A stretch of 64,000 bases of DNA. It comes from SPCO01 sp964579825 (GTDB taxonomy: Bacteria; Chloroflexota; Limnocylindria; Limnocylindrales; CSP1-4). A program made the position numbers and the translations under genes. The stretch covers positions 62,001 to 126,000 of the forward strand of contig CAZOHT010000002.1 of assembly GCA_964579825.1 (NCBI GenBank). The letters are read 5' to 3'. Of the stretch, positions 17,946-26,343 are shown one piece after another (the stretch's first letter is position 1; each line of letters begins with the position of its first letter). The notes under the pieces were generated by a model that saw nothing but the letters and a program-made list of their open reading frames with translations, did not search any database and was not told the origin of the DNA.

Positions 17946-18818
17946 ATGAGCCTCATCGACGAATTCCAGTCGACCGTCTCCGCCGTCGCCGAGCGCGCCG
18001 GTCCGTCCATCGTCGGGATCGGCCGCGGCCATCGCGGCTCCGGCGTCGTCATCGCCGACGGCAAGGTCCTGACCAACGCGCACAACCTGCGCGGCGACGA
18101 AGTCACCGTCACGTTCGCTGACGGCCGTCGCACCCGCGGGACCGTCGCCGGGGTCGATGGCGACGGCGATCTCGCCGTCATCGATGTCGACACGGCCGGG
18201 GCGACACCGCTGGTCTGGAGCGACGGCGCGGAGCTGCCGGTCGGGACGGCCGTCTTCGGCGCCGCCGCGAGCCACGGTGGTGGGACGCGGGTCACGTTCG
18301 GCCTCGTCTCCGCGGTCGCTCGCTCGTTCCGGGGCCCCGGCGGCCGGCGCATCAGTGGCAGCCTGGAGCACACCGCTCCCCTGGCACCGGGTTCGTCCGG
18401 CGGCGCGCTGCTGAGCGCATCAGGCGAGCTGATCGGCCTGAACACGAACCGGATCGGCGAAGGGTTCTACCTGGCGCTCCCGGCCGATGCCGCCCTGCGC
18501 GAGCGGGTGGACGCCCTCGGTCGCGGCGAGTCGCCACAGCCCACCCGGTTGGGCGTCGCGGTCGCACCGGCTCACGTCGCCCGACGGATGCGTCGAGCGG
18601 TGGGGCTCCCGGAGCGTGACGGCGTCCTCGTCCGTGGCGTCGAGGACGACAGCCTGGCCGACGCGGCCGGTATCGACGCGGGCGACCTCATCGTCTCGGC
18701 CGGCGGGAAGCCGATCGCGGACGCCGACGACCTGTTCGAGGCCCTCGGCTCGCTCAAGCGCCCGTTCGACCTCGTGCTGGTGCGCGGGAACGAGGAGCGG
18801 ACCGTCTCGGTCGGCTAG
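17946..18818 (+). CDS. Trypsin-like serine protease with PDZ domain (HtrA-like), no signal peptide
   Basis: A 290-residue protein. The chymotrypsin fold runs to about residue 185 with catalytic H46 (TNAHNL), the Asp in GDGDLAVID, and the Ser in APGSSGGALL. A PDZ domain follows at about 195-285 (RDGVLVRGVEDDSLADAAGIDAGD). The layout is DegP/HtrA, usually exported for envelope protein quality control. Here the N terminus (MSLIDEFQSTV) shows no hydrophobic export signal, suggesting a cytoplasmic enzyme or a mis-set start, though no better upstream start is visible. It lies divergent from the HxlR gene. Confidence 0.9.
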   Translation: MSLIDEFQSTVSAVAERAGPSIVGIGRGHRGSGVVIADGKVLTNAHNLRGDEVTVTFADGRRTRGTVAGVDGDGDLAVIDVDTAGATPLVWSDGAELPVGTAVFGAAASHGGGTRVTFGLVSAVARSFRGPGGRRISGSLEHTAPLAPGSSGGALLSASGELIGLNTNRIGEGFYLALPADAALRERVDALGRGESPQPTRLGVAVAPAHVARRMRRAVGLPERDGVLVRGVEDDSLADAAGIDAGDLIVSAGGKPIADADDLFEALGSLKRPFDLVLVRGNEERTVSVG

Positions 18819-18821
18819 CAT
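18816..18821 (+). promoter_or_regulatory. -10 box for leaderless transcription
   Basis: TAGCAT 6 nt before the GTG at 18828, overlapping the stop of the upstream protease gene. The downstream gene could therefore be transcribed separately from the protease. Confidence 0.45.
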
Positions 18822-18827
18822 CGGCGC

Positions 18828-19538
18828 GTGGAGCGCCTCGTCGCCTGGTATCGGGTGGGGTCGTCGTACGGCGCGCTCATCGCGCTGGTCCTCGCGAACC
18901 TCATCCCGCTCGCCGGCGTCATCTTCCTCGGCTGGAGCGTCTGGCAGATCCTGATCATCTACTGGCTGGAGAACGGGATCGTCGGGCTCTACAACGTCCT
19001 CAAGATCCAGAAGGCCCAGGGGTCGGACGACGGGTCCGCCACGCTCCTGATCGACGGCCGCCGACCGGAAGGCGATGCCCGGGGACAGCTGATCCCGTTC
19101 TTCTGCCTGCACTACGGGATCTTCTGGACGGTCCATGGCGTGTTCGTCCTGACCCTGCCCGTGTTCGGATCGATGGCCACGGGTGGCGAGTCGAGCCTGG
19201 GCACCACGCCGGACCCAGGCGTCCTCGTCGTTGCCGTGATCGCGCTGCTCATCAGCCACGGCATCTCGTATCGCTTCAACTTCATCGGCGGCGGCGAGTA
19301 CCTGCGAGTCTCGCCGGCCACCCAGATGTTCAAGCCATACGGGCGGCTCGTCGCCCTGCACCTGACGATCATCTTCGGTGCCATCGCGATCTCGATCACC
19401 GGCGCGGCCGTCGCGGCGCTGGCGATCCTCGTGTTGCTCAAGCTCGCGCTCGATATCGGATTGCACCTGTCCGAGCATCGCGGCACCTACGAGGCGCCGG
19501 CCGGGAAGGGTGCTCGCGCGCCTGGCCGATCCTCGTGA
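18828..19538 (+). CDS. DUF6498-like integral membrane protein
   Basis: A 236-residue protein with about five to six membrane segments, first at 14-35 and 38-55. It shows the paired aromatic pattern WQILIIYWLENGIVGLYN and the motif HYGIFWTVHGVFV, which I associate with DUF6498 membrane proteins of unknown function. GTG start with no Shine-Dalgarno and a TAGCAT box 6 nt upstream. Function unknown; assignment rests on remembered motif resemblance only. Confidence 0.75.
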   Translation: MERLVAWYRVGSSYGALIALVLANLIPLAGVIFLGWSVWQILIIYWLENGIVGLYNVLKIQKAQGSDDGSATLLIDGRRPEGDARGQLIPFFCLHYGIFWTVHGVFVLTLPVFGSMATGGESSLGTTPDPGVLVVAVIALLISHGISYRFNFIGGGEYLRVSPATQMFKPYGRLVALHLTIIFGAIAISITGAAVAALAILVLLKLALDIGLHLSEHRGTYEAPAGKGARAPGRSS

Positions 19539-19893
19539 CCCCAACGGGCCTCGGGCCGTGTGGGCCTCGGGCCGCCATGATCCAGGGGCTCTCGCACGCC
19601 ACACGTCGAGATCCTGCCGATCGTCCATCTCGTGAACGTTGGGCGAGCCATCGAGCCAGATCCAGCGGGTGACCGCGGGCCGATCCCCCTCCGCTGAGCT
19701 CGGCCGCGCTCGGATCGCCGGCCCGATCGGCTCATGACGTCGCCGAAGATGCACCACATGGACTGGTGGCAGGAAACCGCGCAGACGCGGCCGCCGACGC
19801 AGACGCCGACGCAGACGCGGCCGCCGACGCGAGGCCAAGCCGACGGGCCCGCCACGCTCCATGCGGACCCGTGGTCACCGGACCGTGACCGGA
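19539..19893. other. Intergenic region with short direct repeats
   Basis: 355 bp without a convincing gene between convergent DUF6498-like and purE genes. Bases 19781..19800 and 19811..19830 are identical 20-mers in a local GACGCC/GACGCG hexamer-like run. No strong terminator hairpin with a T-tract was seen. Confidence 0.6.
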
Positions 19894-20394
19894 TCAGCCC
19901 TCGGCGTTGGCCGGGTCGTCCAGGACGGCCTGCGTCTGCCGCTCACGCCACGCGGCCAGGCGGGCGGCGAGCCCCTCGTCCGACAATGCCAGGATCCCCG
20001 CCGCCAGCAGACCCGCGTTCGTCGCATTCCCGATGGCGACCGTGGCGACGGGGATGCCGCGCGGCATCTGGGCGATGGACAGCAGGGAGTCCAGGCCGCC
20101 CAGGTGCTTCGTCGGGATCGGCACGCCGATGACCGGGAGGATCGTCTTCGCCGCCAGCATCCCCGGCAGGTGGGCGGCCCCGCCGGCCCCCGCGATGATG
20201 ACCAGGATGCCTCGTCCGGGCGCCTCCTCGGCGTAGCGGAACAGCCGATCCGGGGTCCGATGGGCGGACACGACCTTCAGCTCGCTCGGGATACCGAGTT
20301 CGTCCAGGATCGCGACCGCATCCTGGAGCGTCGGGAAGTCCGACCGGCTGCCGCCGACGATCCCGACGACAGGACGGACGACTGGCTCCGACAT
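19894..20394 (-). CDS. purE: N5-carboxyaminoimidazole ribonucleotide mutase
   Basis: A 166-residue class I PurE. It has the substrate loop GGSRSDFPT, the conserved SAHRTPDRL, the GAGGAAHLPGM loop, and PVIGVPIPTKHLGGLDSLLSIAQMP. It rearranges N5-CAIR to CAIR in de novo purine synthesis, taking the product of PurK, whose gene ends 2 nt upstream. Length and motifs are complete. Confidence 0.97.
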   Translation of the reverse strand: MSEPVVRPVVGIVGGSRSDFPTLQDAVAILDELGIPSELKVVSAHRTPDRLFRYAEEAPGRGILVIIAGAGGAAHLPGMLAAKTILPVIGVPIPTKHLGGLDSLLSIAQMPRGIPVATVAIGNATNAGLLAAGILALSDEGLAARLAAWRERQTQAVLDDPANAEG

Positions 20395-20396
20395 GC

Positions 20397-22100
20397 TCAC
20401 GACTCCCCTTCCCAGCGCAGTGCGGCGCGAGCGGCGTGCGCCCGTTCGAGCGCCGCGTCCACGTCGGGACCGGTCGCGCTGAGGTGCCCCATCTTGCGGC
20501 GTTCGAAGACCCGACGCTTGTCGTACAGGTGCAGATGGACCGCGGGGTCCGACAGGGCATCGCCCAGCCCGGCCAGCCGCGCCTCCCGCTGTGGCCCCGT
20601 CCCCAACAGGTTGACGACCGCGGTCGGGGCGAACGCCGCAGGCGAGCCGAGCCCGAGACCGGTGATCGCCCGGATGTGCTGCTCGAACTGCGACGTCTCG
20701 GCGCCGTCGAGCGTCCAGTGGCCCGAGTTGTGGACCCGCGGCGCGAGTTCGTTGACGACGATCGAGCCGTCCTCGAGCCAGAACAGCTCGGCCGTGAGGG
20801 TGCCGCACAGGCCCATCGAGATGGCGAGGTCCTGGCCGACCTGGGTCGCCCGAGCCGCGACCTCCTCCGGGATGGGCGCCGGCGCGACCGACTCGACGAG
20901 GATGCCCGCGTCGTGCACGTTCCGGGCGATCGGAAAGGGCCGCATCTCCCCTTCGACACCCCGGGCGACCACGACCGATAGCTCGGCAAGGAATGTCAGT
21001 TCCGCCTCGACCAGGAGGGAGCTGCCGGGCGGGCGGCCCAGCCTCGCGATGGCGTCGTGCAGCTCGCCCGTCGTCGCGATGCGCAGCTGGCTGCGGCCGT
21101 CATAGCCGCCGGTCGCGGCCTTGAGCCGCAGGGGCAGTCCGAGGGCGGCGGCCGCGTCGCGCAGGTCGGCGGCGGTGCGGACCTCACGCCAGGGAGCCAC
21201 GGCACCGCCGGCCGCCTCCACGAACCGCCGTTCCGAGATGCGGTCCTGCGTGCTCACCAGCGGATACCGACCGGGTCGCACCGGTCCGCGACGCTCGAGC
21301 GCCCGGACCACCTCCGACGCCACGTGTTCGAGCTCATAGGTCACGACCGCCGCGACATCGGCGAGACGCATGGCCGCGCCCACGTCGTCGTACGAGCCCA
21401 GGATGACCTCGTCGGCGACGGCCGCGGCCGGGCAGTCCGGATCGGGATCGAGGACGGCGACCCGATACCCCATCGACCGCGCGGCCTGGGCGAGCATCCG
21501 ACCCAGCTGGCCCCCACCCAGGATCCCGATGACCGCCGGTGGCGCGATCGGGCGGCGGCGCAGCCCGGCCCGGCGGTGGACGTCGGCGATCCAGGCCTGC
21601 TTGCGATACGTGTAGTCGAGGCCCTGCTGATGGCCACCGGCCACGATCTCGGTCTTGAGGTCCGCATACGCCGCGGCGAGCGCCGGGTCGGTTCGCAGCG
21701 CGTCGCGGAAGGCCAGGTCACGAGCCAGTTCCTCGCCGCCGGGCTGGACGTGGAGATGGACCCGGAACGGCGTGCCGTCCACGGCCATCGACCCGACGAG
21801 CATCGGACGGGTCGGCGGGAAGGGATCCGGTCCAGGCTGCGGAGCGAACCCGAAGCCGAGCAGGAGCGTCGTCAAGCCCGGGATATCGGCGGCATCCGTG
21901 GCGATGACGAGGTCCACGACGCCCTTGCCCGGCAGGCCCGGCACGGACGTGCTCCCGATGTGCTCGACGACCAGGTCCGGGCGCGACTCGGCGACCAACG
22001 CCTTGACGCGATCCGCCACGACCGTCGTGCGCGGGTCCCACGGCACGACGACCGCCGGCTTGCGCTCGTAGGGGCCGATCGGCCGCACGTCTCCGGTCAC
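20397..22100 (-). CDS. purK: GrpB-like nucleotidyltransferase domain fused to PurK (N5-CAIR synthase)
   Basis: A 567-residue protein in one open frame. Residues 1-176 match the GrpB/UPF0157 nucleotidyltransferase-fold family: VEHIGSTSVPGLPGKGVVDLVI, RVHLHVQP, and C-terminal YTYRKQAW. Residues 188-567 are a complete ATP-grasp PurK: GILGGGQLGRMLAQAA, TYELEHV, KAATGGYDGRSQ, NELAPRVHNSGHWT. PurK makes N5-CAIR from AIR, bicarbonate and ATP and feeds PurE encoded just downstream. The GrpB half normally stands alone and its role is unknown. The GTG start is supported by TACACT (minus strand, 22107..22112) 6 nt upstream. No stop separates the domains, so a fusion is likely. Confidence 0.93.
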   Translation of the reverse strand: MTGDVRPIGPYERKPAVVVPWDPRTTVVADRVKALVAESRPDLVVEHIGSTSVPGLPGKGVVDLVIATDAADIPGLTTLLLGFGFAPQPGPDPFPPTRPMLVGSMAVDGTPFRVHLHVQPGGEELARDLAFRDALRTDPALAAAYADLKTEIVAGGHQQGLDYTYRKQAWIADVHRRAGLRRRPIAPPAVIGILGGGQLGRMLAQAARSMGYRVAVLDPDPDCPAAAVADEVILGSYDDVGAAMRLADVAAVVTYELEHVASEVVRALERRGPVRPGRYPLVSTQDRISERRFVEAAGGAVAPWREVRTAADLRDAAAALGLPLRLKAATGGYDGRSQLRIATTGELHDAIARLGRPPGSSLLVEAELTFLAELSVVVARGVEGEMRPFPIARNVHDAGILVESVAPAPIPEEVAARATQVGQDLAISMGLCGTLTAELFWLEDGSIVVNELAPRVHNSGHWTLDGAETSQFEQHIRAITGLGLGSPAAFAPTAVVNLLGTGPQREARLAGLGDALSDPAVHLHLYDKRRVFERRKMGHLSATGPDVDAALERAHAARAALRWEGES

Positions 22101-22106
22101 GGGGCG

Positions 22107-22116
22107 AGTGTAGACT
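22107..22116. promoter_or_regulatory. Overlapping divergent -10 boxes of the purK and methyltransferase genes
   Basis: The ten bases AGTGTAGACT contain TACACT on the minus strand (6 nt before the purK GTG at 22100) and TAGACT on the plus strand (7 nt before an ATG at 22124), sharing the central TA. Both transcripts would be leaderless and could not be initiated at the same moment. Confidence 0.5.
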
Positions 22117-22201
22117 GCGGCCCATGCGTGCCGTCGTCGGCCGACGCGTCACCGACGTGGACGTCGGCTAAGTCCTCGAACGGATCGCGCGCGCCGAGCG
22201 G

Positions 22202-22771
22202 GTGGTCCTGGATCTGGGTACCGGTGATGGCCGGGCCGTCGTGGCCCGCGCTCGCGCCGAACCGGCCTCGTTCGTGCTCGGCATCGATGCCGATGCCCGC
22301 TCGATGGCGGAGGCATCCCATCGTGCCGCGCGCCGTATCGAGCGCGGCGGCCTGCCGAATGCGCTCTTCCTGGCGGAGGCTGCCGAGCGGTTGCCGGGAC
22401 CGCTGGCCGAGACCGTCTCCCTCGTGACGGTCACCTTCCCGTGGGGATCGCTGTTGGCCGGCGTCCTCGGACGGGAGCCGGCGGTCACCGCCGGGATCGC
22501 CGGCCTGGTCCGCCCAGGTGGACGCATCGAGGTCCTCGTGTCGGTGGAGCCGGGCGATGGCATCGACGGGCTGGCCCGACTGACCGCCCACGACGAGGCG
22601 TGGCTGGCCGGTGCCTGGATCCCCCACGGTCTGCGCTTGTCCTGCCACCGGCCGGCCACGACCGACGAGGTCCTGGCCTCCGGATCGACGTGGGGACGCC
22701 GGCTGCTCGGCGGTGGCCGAGGCCCGATGACGTCGCGCCGTATGGTCTGGCGGCTGGGACTGGAGCGCTAG
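22202..22771 (+). CDS. SAM-dependent methyltransferase resembling 16S rRNA (A1408) enzymes; N terminus cut by an in-frame stop
   Basis: 189 residues from a GTG. The SAM site LDLGTGDGRAVV opens the protein, followed by LGIDADARSMAEASHRAARR and VTFPWGSLLAGVLG, the pattern of KamB/NpmA-like rRNA methyltransferases. A better start, ATG 22124 with a TAGACT box 7 nt upstream, gives the expected N-terminal residues (MRAVVGRRVTDVDVG) in the same frame but meets TAA at 22169..22171, 11 codons before this GTG. Either the gene is damaged, the base call is wrong, or translation restarts at GTG 22202. The core fold is otherwise intact. Mapping to A1408 is by resemblance only. Confidence 0.7.
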   Translation: MVLDLGTGDGRAVVARARAEPASFVLGIDADARSMAEASHRAARRIERGGLPNALFLAEAAERLPGPLAETVSLVTVTFPWGSLLAGVLGREPAVTAGIAGLVRPGGRIEVLVSVEPGDGIDGLARLTAHDEAWLAGAWIPHGLRLSCHRPATTDEVLASGSTWGRRLLGGGRGPMTSRRMVWRLGLER

Positions 22772-22774
22772 ACT
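22769..22774 (+). promoter_or_regulatory. -10 box for leaderless transcription of the AroK-like gene
   Basis: TAGACT 7 nt before ATG 22782, overlapping the methyltransferase stop codon. A weak CGGAG also precedes the ATG. Confidence 0.4.
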
Positions 22775-22781
22775 CGGAGCC

Positions 22782-23306
22782 ATGCCCATCCCCGAGCCGC
22801 GCCACTGCGTCCTGGTCGGCCTGATGGGCTCCGGCAAGTCCACCGTCGGCACCGCGCTGGCGACCCGGCTCGGCCGGCCGTTCCTCGACTCCGACATCGA
22901 GATCCAGGCCGCGACCGGCCAGACCGTCCGCGAGTTGCGCGATCGCATCGGGGTGGACGCGATGCACGCCCTCGAAGCGGAACAGTTGCTGGGCGCCCTC
23001 GCCTCGTCGGAACCCGCCGTCATCGGGGCGGCGGCAAGCGTCGTGGACGTGGATGCCTGCCTGGACGCGCTGCGCGAACCGACGGTCGTCGTGGTGTGGC
23101 TCCAGGCGGATCCCGCCGTCCTCGCCGAGCGGTTCCACTCCGACGACGATCATCGCCCGATCTATGGCGAGTCGATCGAAGGGTTCCTCGCGCAGCAGCT
23201 GGCCAGGCGCGGACCCGCCTTCGCATCGGTCGCCGACATCGAGGTGCGCGTCGATTCGCGTTCGCTCGACGACGTGGTGGCACTCGTGGCGGAGGCGCTC
23301 CGGTAG
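22782..23306 (+). CDS. Shikimate-kinase-like P-loop kinase with altered substrate site
   Basis: A 174-residue protein with Walker A GLMGSGKST and the DSD motif of AroK, plus a lid arginine in RRGPAF. Two shikimate-binding features are changed: the usual FR near residue 58 reads MH, and the GGG loop reads GAAAS. The nucleotide site looks intact while the shikimate site does not, so the true substrate may differ. A nucleoside hydrolase gene starts 10 nt after it, hinting at sugar or nucleoside metabolism, but this is only context. Confidence 0.75.
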   Translation: MPIPEPRHCVLVGLMGSGKSTVGTALATRLGRPFLDSDIEIQAATGQTVRELRDRIGVDAMHALEAEQLLGALASSEPAVIGAAASVVDVDACLDALREPTVVVVWLQADPAVLAERFHSDDDHRPIYGESIEGFLAQQLARRGPAFASVADIEVRVDSRSLDDVVALVAEALR

Positions 23307-23309
23307 CAT
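23304..23309 (+). promoter_or_regulatory. -10 box for leaderless transcription of the first nucleoside hydrolase
   Basis: TAGCAT overlapping the upstream stop codon, 7 nt before ATG 23317; no Shine-Dalgarno between. Confidence 0.45.
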
Positions 23310-23316
23310 CGGCGAC

Positions 23317-24387
23317 ATGACCCGTCCGACCACCCTGCTCCTGGATGTCGACACGGGGATCGACGACAGCCTCGCACTGCTGTACGCCGCGGCCTCGCCC
23401 GACGCGGAGCTGATCGCCATCACGTGTGTCTCGGGCAACACGGACGCCCGGCAGGTCGCGGTGAACACGCTCGCGGTCCTTGAGCTCGCTGGGCGCACCG
23501 ACGTCGAGGTGGCGATCGGGCGGGAGGTGCCGCTCGTCCGGGCGCTGGAGACGACGCCCGAGACCCACGGCCCGATGGGCCTCGGGTACGCGGACCTCCC
23601 GGCGCCGTCGCGGGGGGTGAGCGGCCGACATGGGGTGGACGTCATCATCGACGCGGCGCGCGACCGGCCGCGTGAGATCGACCTCGTCGCGCTCGGTCCG
23701 TTGACCAACGTCGCCGTCGCCCTGGAGCGGGAACCGGCGTTGCCCGGACTCCTGCGCGGGCTGACGGTGATGGGTGGCGCCTTCGGGGTCCCCGGCAACA
23801 CGACACCGACGACCGAGTGGAACATCCACTGCGACCCGGAGGCGGCCCGCCTCGTGTTCGGCGGCTGGGGGGAGGCGATCGCCGCCGATACCGGGATCGC
23901 GCGGCCGCTCATCCTCGGCCTGGATGTCACGGAGCGCGCCCGGATCCTGCCCGACCATGTCGTTCGACTCGCCCGACGGGCCGGCAGCACACCGGACGAC
24001 TCCATCGTCCTGGAGCGGGGTGAGGATCCGATGATCGCCACCCGGTCCGTGGCCAGCGACCCGATCGTGCGGTTCATCGCCGACGCGCTGCGCTTCTACA
24101 TGGAGTTCCACGCCGCGTACGACGGGTTCTACGGCGCGTTCATCCACGACCCCCTGGTCGTGGCGGCCGCCCTGGACCGCTCGCTGGTGACGACCGAGGC
24201 GCTGTACGTGGACGTCGAGACGACCGGCGAACTGACGACCGGGATGACCGTCGCCGACCGGCGGCGGATCACGGGCAAGGCACCGAACCTGGATGTCGCG
24301 GTGACAGCCGACGCGGACGCCTTCCTGGACCGCTTGATCGAACGGGTCGGTGGTCTGGCGGCCGCCCGTTCGGCCATGGCACGCTAG
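23317..24387 (+). CDS. Nucleoside hydrolase (IU-NH family), copy 1
   Basis: A 356-residue enzyme with the calcium-binding N-terminal motif DVDTGIDD (residues 10-17), the GPLTNVAVAL helix, VMGGAF, the WNIHCDPEAA segment and a C-terminal HDPL histidine-aspartate pair. These hydrolases split the N-glycosidic bond of nucleosides to ribose and base. It is followed after 4 nt by the S component of an ECF transporter, suggesting uptake and breakdown of a nucleoside-like compound. Base specificity cannot be read off. Confidence 0.92.
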   Translation: MTRPTTLLLDVDTGIDDSLALLYAAASPDAELIAITCVSGNTDARQVAVNTLAVLELAGRTDVEVAIGREVPLVRALETTPETHGPMGLGYADLPAPSRGVSGRHGVDVIIDAARDRPREIDLVALGPLTNVAVALEREPALPGLLRGLTVMGGAFGVPGNTTPTTEWNIHCDPEAARLVFGGWGEAIAADTGIARPLILGLDVTERARILPDHVVRLARRAGSTPDDSIVLERGEDPMIATRSVASDPIVRFIADALRFYMEFHAAYDGFYGAFIHDPLVVAAALDRSLVTTEALYVDVETTGELTTGMTVADRRRITGKAPNLDVAVTADADAFLDRLIERVGGLAAARSAMAR

Positions 24388-24391
24388 CCCG

Positions 24392-25567
24392 ATGGACTGG
24401 CTGACGATCTGCGTCGAAGGATCGACCGACCCCTGTGTGGCGCCGGTCCAGGCCGCCTACCTGGCCGCCATCGCGCTGGGGATCGTGCTGCTGGTCGCCA
24501 TCGCCCGCCGGGCGCGGGATCTCTCCACGGCCGTGCTGAGCCTGATGGCCGTGGCGATCGCGATCAACATCACGGTCGGGTCGCTGACGGCCGCGTTACG
24601 GCTGCCGATCTATCTCGACTCGATCGGGACCGTCCTGGTCGGTGCGCTCGCCGGACCCTGGGCCGGCGCCTTGACCGGGCTGCTGTCCAACCTCGTGTGG
24701 TCGCTGCTGCCGATCCCCGGCGGTGCCGGTCCGGCGACCGCGTTCTTCGCGCCGGTCGCGGCGGTCATCGGCCTCATGGCCGGGTTCTGGGCGGGCCGCG
24801 GCATCTTCCAGATGCGCTCGGGCGATGCGCGGGTGGGCGGGTTCCTGGCCGTCGCGCTCGGGATCGGCGCGGCCACCCTGGCGCTCGTGGCGATCCACGC
24901 GACCGTCGGCCTGGGGTTCGACCCGGACGACGAGGCGTCGCAACTGCGGTTCATCGGGCTCGGTCTGTCGGTCGCGCTGATCGGCATCGGGGTGGCCGGC
25001 CTGAGCCGGCGGACGCTGTTCGACCTCGCCGACGGCGATCCACGGACCGAGACGTACCTGGTGATCGCGACGGCCATCTCCGCTGCGGCGCTGACGTTCG
25101 CGGTCGTCCGCCTGGCGGCGGCCCCGACCAGTGGCCTCCTCTCGTCGCTGATCGGTGACATCCGCCCGATCGCCGACGCGGCGGTGGATCCGGTCGGCGC
25201 GCTGGTGGCGGCCGGGCTGGCCCTCCTGGTCGGCGTCCTTGCCGGGATGTGGGCCCGGCGCGGGACGCACGCCCGGCTCTTCCCGGTCTGGGTCGGCGGG
25301 TTCACGACGGGACTCGTGGCGGCCCTGATCGCGGCCCCGATCGCGGCCGGTGTCTTCGGAGGCGTCACGGGTGGCGGCACGGACGCGCTCATCGCGCTCT
25401 TCCGGACGCTCGGCCTGAGCGTCTTCCAGTCCGCCTTCGCCCAGGGCCTGACCAGCGACCCGCTCGACAAGACCATCAGCTACACGATCGTGTTCGTGGT
25501 CCTGTCCGCGCTGCCGATCACCGTGCGGACGATGTACAGCCGCGGTGCCCTGACCGTCGCCGAGTGA
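24392..25567 (+). CDS. ECF transporter S component (substrate-binding membrane protein), enlarged
   Basis: A 391-residue protein with about ten hydrophobic segments, roughly twice the size of usual S components. The first half contains an ECF-S-like stretch (INITVGSLTAALRLP, GALAGPWAGALTGLLSNLVW); the second half is a further membrane region. The gene overlaps the T-component GTG (GTGA), and the T and A components follow, so the module is complete. The nucleoside hydrolase just upstream suggests a nucleoside, base or ribose-like ligand. Confidence 0.85.
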   Translation: MDWLTICVEGSTDPCVAPVQAAYLAAIALGIVLLVAIARRARDLSTAVLSLMAVAIAINITVGSLTAALRLPIYLDSIGTVLVGALAGPWAGALTGLLSNLVWSLLPIPGGAGPATAFFAPVAAVIGLMAGFWAGRGIFQMRSGDARVGGFLAVALGIGAATLALVAIHATVGLGFDPDDEASQLRFIGLGLSVALIGIGVAGLSRRTLFDLADGDPRTETYLVIATAISAAALTFAVVRLAAAPTSGLLSSLIGDIRPIADAAVDPVGALVAAGLALLVGVLAGMWARRGTHARLFPVWVGGFTTGLVAALIAAPIAAGVFGGVTGGGTDALIALFRTLGLSVFQSAFAQGLTSDPLDKTISYTIVFVVLSALPITVRTMYSRGALTVAE

Positions 25568-26343
25568 GCGCCGTCGCCACCGGCTACTACCGAACCGGCT
25601 CAAGCTGGCTCCATCGGCGCCACCCGCTGACCAAGGCCCTGGCCGTCCTGCTGGTGCTGGCCGTGGCGTTCCTGTGGCCGCCGGTCAGCCTGATCGCGCT
25701 GGCGGGCGGACTGCTGGTGGCGGCGGCCACGGCCGGGCTCGCCGGTCAGCTCGTTCGCTCGCTGCGGATCCCGCTGGTCCTCGTCGCGTCGATCGTGGTG
25801 GTCAACGCGCTCTTCTTCCCGGGCGGCCGGGACGTCCTGGCTGCGGTCGGGCCGTTGACGATCACCCGGGAGGGACTGACGTTCGGGCTCGTGTCCGCGG
25901 GGCGGCTGCTCGTCGTGTTCGTCGCCCTCGTCCTGTTCCTGTTCACGACGCTCGCGGACGATCTGATGGAGGCACTGGTCGCGCGCGGGGTGAGCCATCG
26001 GATCGCGTTCGTCGTCCTGACGGCGGTCCAGCTCGTGCCGCGGCTGCAGGCTCGGGCGAGCCGCATCCTCGCCGCGCAGCAGGCGCGCGGCCTGTCGGTG
26101 GATGGTGGGATCGGCCGACGCGCCCGGACACTCGTACCCCTCATCTCACCGCTCCTGCTCGGCGCGCTCATCGACGTGCGCGAGCGGACGTTCGCCCTGG
26201 AGGCACGCGGGTTCGGGGCGCGGACGGGTCGCACCGCGTACCGGGAGGTCGTGGATCCGCCCGGTGACCCAGCGGTCCGGCTCTGCCTCCTGGTCGCGAT
26301 CGCCGCCGTGGTCGTCAGCGCGCTGCTGGGTTGGCCACGATGA
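25564..26343 (+). CDS. ecfT: ECF transporter T component (EcfT)
   Basis: A 259-residue membrane protein with about five to six membrane segments and the two coupling-helix motifs of EcfT: the QQARGL stretch near residue 175 and EARGFGARTGRT near 212. It couples ATP hydrolysis by the A subunits to the S component. GTG start inside the overlap with the S gene; the stop overlaps the ATPase ATG. Confidence 0.93.
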   Translation: MSAVATGYYRTGSSWLHRRHPLTKALAVLLVLAVAFLWPPVSLIALAGGLLVAAATAGLAGQLVRSLRIPLVLVASIVVVNALFFPGGRDVLAAVGPLTITREGLTFGLVSAGRLLVVFVALVLFLFTTLADDLMEALVARGVSHRIAFVVLTAVQLVPRLQARASRILAAQQARGLSVDGGIGRRARTLVPLISPLLLGALIDVRERTFALEARGFGARTGRTAYREVVDPPGDPAVRLCLLVAIAAVVVSALLGWPR

